From the NCBI GenBank assembly GCA_938039305.1, contig CALHUZ010000142.1, positions 1-13,589 on the forward strand: 13,589 nucleotides of DNA, written 5' to 3'. Both the position numbers and the translations under genes were made by a program. This DNA comes from an uncultured Saprospiraceae bacterium (GTDB lineage Bacteria; Bacteroidota; Bacteroidia; Chitinophagales; Saprospiraceae). Position 1 is the first letter of the stretch, and the number at the start of each line of letters is the position of its first letter. Under the pieces are notes generated by a model, which made no database searches, had not been told where the DNA came from, and saw nothing but the letters and a program-made list of their open reading frames with translations. Below, piece after piece: positions 1-7,123 of this stretch.

Positions 1-71
1 GGAATAACCAACTGCCCTCTTTCATCAAAACTGACGATTGCTTCAACTTCACAACATGTATTGTCACTCAT
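1..71 (-). CDS. AbrB/SpoVT-type DNA-binding protein, 5' end only
   Basis: Reading the minus strand from the ATG at 71-69 gives 23 clean codons that run off the left edge, starting MSDNTCCEVEAIVSFDERGQ and continuing LVI. The segment with V-x-F-DERGQ-LVI matches the first beta strands of the AbrB/MazE/SpoVT swapped-hairpin DNA-binding fold, where a V-D-x-R-G-Q-hydrophobic-P core is typical. The CC pair just before the fold resembles the small AbrB-like proteins annotated as HgcAB-associated; that resemblance is from memory and the deciding C-terminal part is missing. The start is supported by an A-rich leader (attaagaat) directly before ATG. It is divergent from the VWA gene and shares the intergenic repeats at 135-169. 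The role is probably transcriptional regulation or an antitoxin-like one; the target is unknown. Confidence 0.7.
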   Translation of the reverse strand, partial: MSDNTCCEVEAIVSFDERGQLVI

Positions 72-134
72 ATTCTTAATTTGTTAGCGCTCGCAATCAA
101 AACTGAAAGCGACTATTCAAAAATACACTAATTA

Positions 135-169
135 TCTGATAAATCAGAATAATCTGATTATGCTGATTT
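135..169. repeat. Cluster of inverted ATCAGA/TCTGAT half-sites in divergent intergenic region
   Basis: Four half-sites are packed in 35 bp: TCTGAT at 135-140, ATCAGA at 143-148, TCTGAT at 153-158 and CTGATT at 163-168. The first two form a perfect 6-bp inverted repeat with a 2-bp spacer. AAATCAG at 141-147 pairs again with CTGATTT at 163-169. They lie between the divergent starts of the AbrB-like gene and the VWA gene, which is where an operator would sit. No T-run follows, so a terminator is less likely. An operator role is inference from position and symmetry. Confidence 0.4.
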
Positions 170-208
170 GATTATTGGAGGTTTCACGACAACTTTAGCA
201 TACCTTTA

Positions 209-1327
209 GTGTTATATAGAGCTATGATAGGATGGAGATTCACAGAACAGGAAGCAGCAGGTCAGTCAGATGATCCCTTCCAGCGTTTGCTGAAGGTATT
301 CCAAGACCTCCTAGTTTACACATCCGGGGATGTCAGTGAAGCTCTATCTTGGCTTACTGAACTCGATAAACAGTATGAGCTCACAGATGATGAGTATGGC
401 TTAGCCGACTTCATCCAAGATCTCATCGATAAAGGATATATAGCAGAAGGCAAAGGTCAAGGTGGCGGTATATTTAATCCGACAGCTAAGATGGAGATAG
501 AACTTCGTCGCAAAGCGCTTGACGACATCTTTGATCAACTTCAGAAGTCCAAATCGGGCAATCATATCACAAAAAATACTGGCATAGGTGATGAATCAAA
601 CGCAGAAATAAGGCCTTTTGAATTTGGCGATAAGCTGGATAACATAGCCATAAGTGAATCACTTCGAAATGCTCAGATAAACCATGGCATCGATGATTTT
701 CAGCTGACGCAAAATGATCTTGAAGTCCATGAGACTTTCTACAAGAGTCAGACTTCCACAGTGCTGATGATTGATATCTCCCACTCCATGATACTTTATG
801 GCGAGGACAGAATCACACCAGCGAAGAAAGTGGCAATGGCTCTTGCCGAATTAATCAAGACTAGATATCCTAAAGACACTTTAGATATCATCGTCTTTGG
901 TAATGATGCCTGGAAGATAGAAGTCAAAGACCTTCCCTATCTACAGGTTGGACCATATCATACTAATACTGTAGCAGGACTTGAACTTGCGATGGACATT
1001 CTAAGACGACGAAAAAACGCCAACAAGCAGATCATGATGATCACCGATGGCAAGCCCACTTGCTTGAAGAAAGGTAAGAAGTACTATAAAAATGCATTTG
1101 GATTGGACCGCAAAATTCTAAATAGAACTTTAGGTCTTGCGACCAAATGCAGAAAGCTAGGAGTCCCTATCACAACATTCATGATAGCCACTGATCCATA
1201 CTTACGAAACTTCGTAGATCAATTTACAAGAGCCAATGGCGGCAAGGCTTTCTATAGCGGCTTGCAAGGGCTTGGAGAATTCATCTTTATGGATTATAAA
1301 GACAACAAAAGAAAACGTAAAAATTAG
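209..1327 (+). CDS. VWA domain protein, partner of the downstream MoxR-like ATPase
   Basis: The 372-residue product has an acidic, helical N-terminal half (about 1-175) and a von Willebrand factor A domain from about 180 to 365. The metal-ion-dependent adhesion site is intact: D189-I-S191-H-S193, T254 in the HTNT segment, and D280-G in ITDGKPT. No signal peptide or membrane segment is seen, so it should be cytosolic. VWA proteins of this kind pair with MoxR-like AAA+ ATPases in metal-insertion or protein-maturation systems; here the ATPase gene follows after 87 bp. The GTG at 209 gives the longest frame, while ATG at 224 (residue 6) is equally possible. A box-like TACCTTTA at 201-208 would favour 224. 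The substrate is unknown. Confidence 0.88.
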   Translation: MLYRAMIGWRFTEQEAAGQSDDPFQRLLKVFQDLLVYTSGDVSEALSWLTELDKQYELTDDEYGLADFIQDLIDKGYIAEGKGQGGGIFNPTAKMEIELRRKALDDIFDQLQKSKSGNHITKNTGIGDESNAEIRPFEFGDKLDNIAISESLRNAQINHGIDDFQLTQNDLEVHETFYKSQTSTVLMIDISHSMILYGEDRITPAKKVAMALAELIKTRYPKDTLDIIVFGNDAWKIEVKDLPYLQVGPYHTNTVAGLELAMDILRRRKNANKQIMMITDGKPTCLKKGKKYYKNAFGLDRKILNRTLGLATKCRKLGVPITTFMIATDPYLRNFVDQFTRANGGKAFYSGLQGLGEFIFMDYKDNKRKRKN

Positions 1328-1357
1328 AATCACGCAGAGAAGCGATTATAATTCTAA
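1324..1357 (+). other. Hairpin overlapping the VWA stop codon
   Basis: TTAGAAT at 1324-1330 (containing the TAG stop) is the exact reverse complement of ATTCTAA at 1351-1357, and an inner CGC (1333-1335) can pair with GCG (1342-1344). There is no T-run after it, so it is more likely an mRNA structure between two co-transcribed genes, or chance, than a terminator. Confidence 0.3.
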
Positions 1358-1414
1358 CAAGCATATTTATTAATTGAGACAGAGTTCTCATTTGAATTTT
1401 AAAAGACATACAAC

Positions 1415-2887
1415 TTGAGTATTCCAAAAATAAAAACACTTGGTGCGCTAAAGAAAAGCGGTTACAAATCAAGAACCATCAAAGAAGAGCTTAGAGAGAA
1501 CCTCATCTCTAAAATCAAAAAGAAGGAAAAGATATTTGATGGCATCATCGGTTTTGATGATACGGTGCTGCCAGATATCGAGAGAGCTATCCTATCCAGA
1601 CACAACATCTTACTATTAGGTCTTAGAGGTCAAGCCAAAACAAGAATCGCTCGCATGATGACTCAGTTATTAGATGAGTATATGCCTGTGGTCGATGGTT
1701 CTGAGATCAACGATGATCCACTTCAACCACTATCAAGATTTGCAATAGATCTTATCGAAGAGCATGGTGACAAAACACCAGTTGCGTGGGTACATAGAAG
1801 TGATAGATTTGTTGAAAAACTCGCTACTCCGGATGTAAGTGTTGCCGACTTGATCGGTGATGTAGATCCGATCAAAGCAGCATCACTTAGGCTTTCATAT
1901 GCAGATGAGCGCGTGATTCACTTTGGCCTTGTACCTCGTGCAAACAGATCAATATTTGTGTTAAACGAGCTTCCAGATCTTCAAGCCAGAATTCAAGTTT
2001 CACTTTTCAATATTCTACAAGAAGGAGATCTTCAGATCAGAGGATTCAAATTGAGATTTCCACTCGATATACAATTTGTATTCACAGCTAATCCAGAAGA
2101 TTATACCAATAGAGGAAGTATAGTAACTCCTCTAAAGGATAGAATAGAAAGTCAGATTCTGACTCACTATCCTAAAGATCCTGAAATTGCATTGGCCATC
2201 ACTGAGCAAGAAGCAGACATCACATCAGAACAGCAAAAAGCTGTGCACGTTACAGATGAAGTAAAGAACATACTTGAAATGATATCTTTTCAAGCACGCG
2301 AGAGTGAGTTTATAGATGAGAAATCAGGAGTGTCAGCAAGACTCAGTATCTCTGCAAGGGAAAATCTGATCAGTGCTGCTGAAAGAAGAATGTTAATCAA
2401 TGGCGATAAAAAAACGTCTGCCAGAATCACAGACTTCTGGGGTGTGATTCCAGCTATCACAGGTAAGGTAGAGTTAGTCTACGAAGGAGAGCAAATGGGA
2501 ACCTATGCAGTAGCCATGGACCTTGTCAATAAATCTATAAAAGATATTTTTGGACAGCTATTCCCGGATCCTGATCAGTCAGTCAAACTTGATGCGAATG
2601 ATCCATTCGTCAAAATCAAAGAATGGTTCGCAGCGGGAAATAAAATAGACTTACTAAATGATGATAGCGAAAAAAGCTTTAGAGCTAAGCTTGATAAAGT
2701 GGATGGATTAGACATTCCAATCAAGCACTTACCAGGTGATAAGGATCAGGTGTATTTCTACAAAGAATTAGTATTACACGGATTAGCTGCACATGAAGTT
2801 ATCGGTAAGAACGTTCTGGATACTCAGTTCACTTTCTCAGATCCTTTAGCGAATATGTTTGATGACTTTGATCCTGACAATTTGTAG
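1415..2887 (+). CDS. MoxR-like/magnesium-chelatase-type AAA+ ATPase
   Basis: This 490-residue protein has an AAA+ ATPase core at about 40-265 and a roughly 220-residue C-terminal helical part. Visible motifs are Walker A GLRGQAKT (69-76; Ala where Gly is usual), Walker B FVLNEL (181-186; Asn in place of the Asp of the DE pair), sensor-1 N226 in FTANPEDY, and an arginine-finger candidate R243 in TPLKDR. The family uses ATP hydrolysis to remodel a target, usually with a VWA partner, here the gene just upstream. The start is TTG at 1415: the first in-frame ATG lies beyond Walker A and would destroy the domain, and the N-terminal Lys-rich helix looks genuine. The gene is probably in one operon with the VWA gene. 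The Walker variants may be normal for this subfamily. Confidence 0.88.
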   Translation: MSIPKIKTLGALKKSGYKSRTIKEELRENLISKIKKKEKIFDGIIGFDDTVLPDIERAILSRHNILLLGLRGQAKTRIARMMTQLLDEYMPVVDGSEINDDPLQPLSRFAIDLIEEHGDKTPVAWVHRSDRFVEKLATPDVSVADLIGDVDPIKAASLRLSYADERVIHFGLVPRANRSIFVLNELPDLQARIQVSLFNILQEGDLQIRGFKLRFPLDIQFVFTANPEDYTNRGSIVTPLKDRIESQILTHYPKDPEIALAITEQEADITSEQQKAVHVTDEVKNILEMISFQARESEFIDEKSGVSARLSISARENLISAAERRMLINGDKKTSARITDFWGVIPAITGKVELVYEGEQMGTYAVAMDLVNKSIKDIFGQLFPDPDQSVKLDANDPFVKIKEWFAAGNKIDLLNDDSEKSFRAKLDKVDGLDIPIKHLPGDKDQVYFYKELVLHGLAAHEVIGKNVLDTQFTFSDPLANMFDDFDPDNL

Positions 2888-2936
2888 CAATCAAGTAAGA
2901 AGGTCATATAGCTTCATTCTGATCTCCTAATATGCT

Positions 2937-2944
2937 TACATTTG
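2937..2944 (+). promoter_or_regulatory. Candidate -7 box (TAnnTTTG) for the arginine deiminase cluster
   Basis: TACATTTG is a perfect match to the Bacteroidota -7 consensus, 30 nt before the ATG at 2975 and inside the only sizeable gap before the three-gene cluster. No convincing TTTG -33 element is seen at the usual distance, so this rests on the -7 match and the position. An identical octamer precedes the ornithine aminotransferase gene. Confidence 0.4.
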
Positions 2945-2974
2945 CTCGATAGGAAATGACCATAGCTAGGAATT

Positions 2975-4231
2975 ATGTTTGTAGACAATGAGATAGGGAC
3001 TTTAAAGACAGTGATAGTACATTTTCCGGATGACGGAATATCGCGTATATCCCCAAAGAGAGCAGAGAGCTTACTTTTCGATGATATCGTCTTTTACCCT
3101 TTGATGAATGAAGAGTATAGAACGTTTCTTCGCATACTGCACTTATTCGTAGGTGAGGAGAATGTACTCGAGACTCATCAATTAATCACCGAAGCTATTG
3201 AGGCTTGTGATGCGGTTAAGGAAGAGCTAATCGATAGAGTTATCGACTTTGAGGAATTACCACCTTCATTTGATCGCTTTATGGAAGGGATGTCAGATGC
3301 TGATCTTGCACGACTACTCATTACTGGATACCTGGAGAGCGAAGATCGAATCCTATTTGACCCGATTCCAAACTATATGTTTACTCGAGATATCGCGGTA
3401 ACCATTAAGGACCACATATTGATCACTAAGGCAGCCAAAGAAGCAAGGTATAGAGAGAATTTGCTTAGTCGGTTTATCTTCAAATACCATCCTTTATTTG
3501 AAGAGGCCAAGGCTAATGGTAAAGTCATCGACATGAATGATCGAGACCTTTTTCCTCCTTCGAAGAAGGCAGAAAGAGTGAGTGCTGAAGGTGGCGATAT
3601 CATGATGTTTGATGAAGATCATCTGATGATAGGATGTAGTGAAAGAACTACTCCATATGCCTTCCACAGTATTAAGGAACAAATATTCAAAAAAGGCTTA
3701 GTCGCTAATGTTGCGCAGATCAATATCCCAAATGAGCGAAGCTTCATGCATATAGACACGATTTTCACAAGAGTAGATCGCAACATCGTTTCTTGTTATA
3801 AGCCTATAGTCTATGATGGAGAAGGATCTAATGTGATAGTATATAGATCTAATGGTGAAGAAGTTATGTATCCTTCTATTAAAGATTACATCAATACTGA
3901 GATCAATCCTGACATGAGGTATGTATTCGCAGGTGATGGTGAATCTCCATATCAAGAACGCGAGCAGTGGACGGATGGTGTGAACCTAGTGTCTGTACGA
4001 CCAGGCGTTGCGATCTCATACGATCGCAATCTTAAAACTTTGATCGCCTTTGAAAAAGCTGGATACAAAGTAATCGACGCAGAGGATCTTTTTAAGCATG
4101 CCGTTTCTGATTCTTCTTTTATTGAAAATCTTGAAAAAACAATTATCACCATCCCTTCTGCTGAGCTTTCTCGGGCACGTGGAGGATCTCACTGCATGAC
4201 TTGTCCTATTCAAAGATCAACGCTCAGCTAA
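2975..4231 (+). CDS. arcA: Arginine deiminase
   Basis: It is predicted to hydrolyse L-arginine to citrulline and ammonia in the cytosol (EC 3.5.3.6). The 418-residue length fits bacterial arginine deiminases. The guanidino-modifying-enzyme signature is complete: FTRD at 136-139, EGGD at 205-208, HIDT at 259-262 (catalytic His259 and Asp261) and the nucleophile Cys407 in GGSHCMTCP near the C-terminus. The N-terminus (EIGTLKTVIVHFP) is also typical of the family. ATG 2975 starts at the expected first strand. It is followed after 1 nt by the thioesterase gene and lies behind a TAnnTTTG box. No ornithine carbamoyltransferase or carbamate kinase gene is adjacent, so a classical ADI energy operon is not present here. 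The family call is secure; the exact substrate is inferred. Confidence 0.87.
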   Translation: MFVDNEIGTLKTVIVHFPDDGISRISPKRAESLLFDDIVFYPLMNEEYRTFLRILHLFVGEENVLETHQLITEAIEACDAVKEELIDRVIDFEELPPSFDRFMEGMSDADLARLLITGYLESEDRILFDPIPNYMFTRDIAVTIKDHILITKAAKEARYRENLLSRFIFKYHPLFEEAKANGKVIDMNDRDLFPPSKKAERVSAEGGDIMMFDEDHLMIGCSERTTPYAFHSIKEQIFKKGLVANVAQINIPNERSFMHIDTIFTRVDRNIVSCYKPIVYDGEGSNVIVYRSNGEEVMYPSIKDYINTEINPDMRYVFAGDGESPYQEREQWTDGVNLVSVRPGVAISYDRNLKTLIAFEKAGYKVIDAEDLFKHAVSDSSFIENLEKTIITIPSAELSRARGGSHCMTCPIQRSTLS

Positions 4232-4232
4232 T

Positions 4233-4640
4233 ATGCTAAAAGGGACACATCCACTTAGAGTAAGATATGCCGATACCGATAAAATGGGCTATCTATATTA
4301 TGGTCACTATGCTAAGCTATATGAGATAGGCAGAGCTGAGCTCTTAAGAACTACTGGCATCTCTTATCAAGAATGTGAAGATGAGTTTCATGTCATGATG
4401 CCTGTTCTTTCCATGGAGTGCCGATACAAGCTGCCAGCCAAGTACGATCATCTGCTCACCATACATACTGAACTTAGAGAATTACCAAAGCGCATGCTTC
4501 ATTTTCATCATGAGATATACAATGAAGAAGAACAATTACTCAATACTGGAGAAGTTAAGCTATTCTATGTGGATATGAAAAACAACAAAAACATATCCTG
4601 CCCACCCTTTTTACTTGATAAATTCAAACCATTCTTTTGA
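4233..4640 (+). CDS. Acyl-CoA thioesterase, 4-hydroxybenzoyl-CoA/YbgC-like hotdog fold
   Basis: A 135-residue single hotdog domain, the usual length for YbgC-type thioesterases, which hydrolyse acyl-CoA thioesters in the cytosol. The active-site segment RYADTDKMGYLYYGHYAKLY (11-30) fits the family pattern of an Asp (D14 or D16) followed by a Gly-aromatic stretch and N/H-Y. The rest alternates beta strands as expected (LTIHTELRELPKRMLHFHHEIY). The ATG follows the arginine deiminase stop after one base, and the gene's own TGA overlaps the next start, so the three genes are almost surely co-transcribed and translationally coupled. The acyl substrate cannot be told from the sequence. Confidence 0.85.
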   Translation: MLKGTHPLRVRYADTDKMGYLYYGHYAKLYEIGRAELLRTTGISYQECEDEFHVMMPVLSMECRYKLPAKYDHLLTIHTELRELPKRMLHFHHEIYNEEEQLLNTGEVKLFYVDMKNNKNISCPPFLLDKFKPFF

Positions 4641-5590
4641 AAAAAAAATGGAAAGAATTTAAAATCTGGTTGTTAGGACCACAAAGAGTTTTACAATTAG
4701 AAACTTGGTCTAAGAGTATTAGCCTTCCTGGTTTCAGCAAAGTTCCATTATACAATATCGCCACTTTTATATACGCAGAACTTAAGAAAGATGATATCAT
4801 GACGAGGGCTAATTCTGTAGCCTTTAGCTTCTTTCTTTCTTTATTCCCATTCATCATTTTCGTTTTGCCTATCATAAGATATGCCTCATGGGTAAATGAA
4901 AAAATCAACAACTTCGAGTCTAATCTTGAAGGAGTAATACCTGATTATGCCATGGATGCTTTTCAAAAAATGGTCGATGGAATTAATCCAGAAGGCATCT
5001 TTGGTGTTCAGGGAATTGGAATTTTATTTGCAGCTTTTTTTGCATCCTCCGGCATGCTTACACTGATGTATGGTTTTGATAAATCATATTCAGAATCTTT
5101 TCGTTCCAGAAGCTACCTAAAGAAAAGACTGATCGCACTTAACTTGACAGTCCTTCTTTCTTTGATCCTTATTATTGCTGTGGTTCTTATAGTAATGGGA
5201 CAGCAAGAGATAGATCATCTTATACAGACTATTAACATAGGGTTCCTGAAGAGTATTATACTCTACATCCTAAAGTGGACAGTGGTCTTCCTTTTATTCT
5301 ATTTGGTGATTAGCATCATTTACAGATATGGACCTTCCACTTATCGACCTTTAAAAATCATCAACCCTGGAGCTATTGTTGCAACTGTCTTCTCACTCGT
5401 AGCAACACTTGGATTCTTTTATTTCTTGAATAACTTCGGCAAATACAATGAGATTTATGGATCCATCGCAACTTTGATCATTATGCTCTTATGGCTACAG
5501 ATCAATGCGTTTATAATTCTGGCGGGCTTTGAACTCAATGCCAGCATCATCGTTAATCGTGATGCACAGATTTTGAAAACTGAAGAATAG
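4637..5590 (+). CDS. YihY/UPF0761 family integral membrane protein
   Basis: The 317-residue protein has about six hydrophobic segments (roughly 61-80, 124-146, 166-187, 204-229, 245-264 and 275-300). The closing segment YGSIATLIIMLLWLQ...AGFELNA is typical of the YihY family, once misnamed RNase BN. The family sits in the inner membrane and its function is unsettled. The N-terminal stretch SLPGFSKVPLYNIATFIY before the first helix looks conserved, which requires a start upstream of it. The only close choice is TTG at 4637, sharing bases with the preceding TGA (TTGA). A run of nine A (4640-4648) follows immediately. The ATG at 4648 is in another frame and meets a stop after four codons. Confidence 0.87.
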   Translation: MKKKWKEFKIWLLGPQRVLQLETWSKSISLPGFSKVPLYNIATFIYAELKKDDIMTRANSVAFSFFLSLFPFIIFVLPIIRYASWVNEKINNFESNLEGVIPDYAMDAFQKMVDGINPEGIFGVQGIGILFAAFFASSGMLTLMYGFDKSYSESFRSRSYLKKRLIALNLTVLLSLILIIAVVLIVMGQQEIDHLIQTINIGFLKSIILYILKWTVVFLLFYLVISIIYRYGPSTYRPLKIINPGAIVATVFSLVATLGFFYFLNNFGKYNEIYGSIATLIIMLLWLQINAFIILAGFELNASIIVNRDAQILKTEE

Positions 5591-5598
5591 AAAACGTT

Positions 5599-5614
5599 CG
5601 ACTTTCCGAAGTCG
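5599..5614 (+). other. Stable short hairpin after yihY-like gene
   Basis: CGACTT (5599-5604) and AAGTCG (5609-5614) form a perfect 6-bp stem with a TCCG tetraloop, 8 nt after the yihY-like stop. The T content behind it is poor (ttagtctt), so it is at best a weak terminator or an mRNA 3'-end protecting structure. Confidence 0.35.
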
Positions 5615-5680
5615 TTAGTCTTAAACAATTAGCTTCTACATAAGGAAAAAACTCACAAGATGATTTTGGCTTTTACGCCA

Positions 5681-5695
5681 TCCTTCAGGTTGGCG
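5681..5695. repeat. 15-bp direct repeat, copy 1
   Basis: TCCTTCAGGTTGGCG occurs here and again at 5881-5895, exactly 200 bp later. Here it forms the loop and 3' arm of a stem-loop: ACGCCA (5675-5680) pairs with TGGCGT (5691-5696). Copy 2 also has ACGC upstream that can pair with its GCG. It is probably a genome-wide intergenic repeat; that is inference. Confidence 0.55.
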
Positions 5696-5880
5696 TATAT
5701 ACCAGTTATACCGAACTGGCTTTAGCCTTTAACGAATACTGCAATTTTCAAATTATCGCTCCGCAACATTAAAGGCAAAAGCCTAAAATTCTCCCTGCTT
5801 TTTTTTAAACCAAGCTAAAGCATGGTTTAATACCTTAGAGAGATCATTCCAATTGTCATTCTTTTTAAAAAACGCTACTG

Positions 5881-5895
5881 TCCTTCAGGTTGGCG
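5881..5895. repeat. 15-bp direct repeat, copy 2
   Basis: Identical over 15 bases to 5681-5695. The upstream CGCTA (about 5873-5877) can pair with its TGGCG end using one G-U pair, keeping the stem-loop design of copy 1 with a different stem. It lies just before the pfkA terminator hairpin. Confidence 0.55.
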
Positions 5896-5902
5896 CACTT
5901 AT

Positions 5903-5924
5903 AAAAATCACCTCTCAGAGGTGA
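5903..5924 (-). terminator. Rho-independent terminator of pfkA
   Basis: On the minus strand TCACCTC (5924-5918) and GAGGTGA (5914-5908) form a perfect 7-bp stem with a 3-nt loop, followed by five T (5907-5903). It begins 26 nt after the pfkA stop codon, the expected place. Confidence 0.75.
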
Positions 5925-5950
5925 ATAAAAACCAATGCCAAACAAATTGA

Positions 5951-7042
5951 TTAATCTCCAAAACTAATTCCCATCTTCCTTGCTACATCCAAAAGGTAGT
6001 TGTCCATTTTCACAACGTTATATTCTTCAGTGGCCTCTTTAAGTGTTACTGAAGTAATTGAATCATTCTTAAATGAAACCATCTGTCCAAATTTCTTTTC
6101 ACGGACAAGTTCGAGAGCTTTGACTCCCATAGAGGTGGCAAGAATTCTATCGTATGCACTTGGCGTTCCTCCTCTTTGTATATGTCCGAGTATCGTAGAT
6201 CTCACTTGGCCCTTACAACCATTAGCTTCTAATTGATGTCTTAGCACATTAGCAACTCCGCCAAATTTTATGTGAGTATCTCCGTCAGCTGCAGCAGAAC
6301 CAGTGATCTCACCATCTTTTGCTTTCGCTCCTTCGGAGATCACAATATTGACAAAGCCTCTACCCTTTTTATAACGCTTATTGATCTTCTTGACTACCTT
6401 CTTGATGTCATATGGAATCTCAGGAATCAAGCATATCTCGGCACCCCCAGCTATGGCAGTATGTAGACCTATCCATCCAGCATCTCGTCCCATGACTTCC
6501 ATGATGATCACTCGATGATGGCTTTCTGCCGTCGTGACCAATTTATCAAAACAATCAGTTGCGATCTGCACAGCAGTTGCAAATCCAAATGTCCTGTCTG
6601 TTGCCGACAAGTCATTGTCTATAGTCTTAGGCACTCCTACTATATTCAGTCCTTTCTCATAGAGTTCTTGACTGATCTTTTGGCTTCCATCGCCGCCTAC
6701 ATTGATCACCGCATCAAATCCACCTTTCTTAATCTTCTTTAAGAGTTCTTTTGATCTATCTATGGTGACAAACGAGCCATCAGGCTGAAGTTTTGGATAG
6801 GCCAGTGGATTTCCTTTATTGGTAGTTCCTATGATCGTGCCCCCTCTTACATGTATGCCTGCTGTAGCCTTCTTATTAAGCCTTACGAGCTCTGGTGGAG
6901 TGCTCATGATTCCGTTAAATGCTTCCTTACTACCCCACACTTCTATATCACCATAGTGTTTAGCTGCTCTTGATATTCCTCTTATCACTGCATTCAAGCC
7001 TGGGCAATCACCTCCTCCTGTTGTTACTAGTATCTTCTTCAT
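5951..7042 (-). CDS. pfkA: 6-phosphofructokinase, group III (ATP-type signature)
   Basis: It phosphorylates fructose 6-phosphate to fructose 1,6-bisphosphate, the committed glycolytic step, in the cytosol. The 363-residue protein starts MKKILVTTGGGDCPGLNAVI at ATG 7042. The upstream extension to 7117 is hydrophobic, overlaps the neighbouring promoter and lacks family resemblance, so I rejected it. Motifs are nucleotide loop GGGDCPG (9-15), GGDGS (116-120), catalytic TIDND (140-144), MGRDAGW (184-190) and QRGG (289-292). Gly in GGDGS points to ATP rather than pyrophosphate as donor, while Lys139 before TIDND is the residue found in the mixed/group III and PPi enzymes; this G/K pair is known from ATP-using group III enzymes. 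It is a single gene with its own terminator, divergent from ornithine aminotransferase. Confidence 0.93.
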   Translation of the reverse strand: MKKILVTTGGGDCPGLNAVIRGISRAAKHYGDIEVWGSKEAFNGIMSTPPELVRLNKKATAGIHVRGGTIIGTTNKGNPLAYPKLQPDGSFVTIDRSKELLKKIKKGGFDAVINVGGDGSQKISQELYEKGLNIVGVPKTIDNDLSATDRTFGFATAVQIATDCFDKLVTTAESHHRVIIMEVMGRDAGWIGLHTAIAGGAEICLIPEIPYDIKKVVKKINKRYKKGRGFVNIVISEGAKAKDGEITGSAAADGDTHIKFGGVANVLRHQLEANGCKGQVRSTILGHIQRGGTPSAYDRILATSMGVKALELVREKKFGQMVSFKNDSITSVTLKEATEEYNVVKMDNYLLDVARKMGISFGD

Positions 7043-7094
7043 CCTTGGCAAGATAAGGAATATGAAGAATCGAAAAGCATGCCTGCATTTTATG

Positions 7095-7102
7095 TACATT
7101 TG
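7095..7102 (+). promoter_or_regulatory. Candidate -7 box (TAnnTTTG) for ornithine aminotransferase
   Basis: TACATTTG is a perfect -7 consensus match, identical to the box at 2937. A start point a few bases downstream would leave a leader of about 15 nt before ATG 7124. This would exclude the in-frame ATG at 7079 as the translation start. No clear -33 TTTG is seen. Confidence 0.45.
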
Positions 7103-7123
7103 AAATTGGAAAAACATCCTATT

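Larger units (their letters stand above)
5591..5950. other. Gene-free, hairpin-rich convergent intergenic region
   Basis: No ORF with coding character is seen in these 360 bp between the convergent yihY-like and pfkA genes. It holds several inverted repeats. CCAGTT/AACTGG lies at 5702-5719. A 15-bp pair lies at 5718-5732 and 5769-5783, with 14 of 15 positions complementary and a 36-nt loop. AAACCA/TGGTTT lies at about 5808-5829 behind eight T. Together with the 15-bp direct repeat and the pfkA terminator listed separately, it looks like a repository of intergenic repeats, or possibly a structured RNA. No promoter box is evident. Confidence 0.4.

Noticed and set aside
2902..2967. GGTCAT/ATGACC inverted pair before the arginine deiminase gene
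   Set aside because: Six bases with a loop of about 50 nt is within chance expectation in an AT-rich gap.
7043..7117. N-terminal extension of the phosphofructokinase frame
   Set aside because: The extra 25 residues are hydrophobic/aromatic without family resemblance, overlap the divergent gene's promoter box, and the family starts at MKKILVTTGGGDCPG.
7079..7123. Earlier in-frame ATG for ornithine aminotransferase
   Set aside because: A perfect TAnnTTTG box lies at 7095-7102 inside this extension, so the transcript would begin after that ATG; ATG 7124 fits better.
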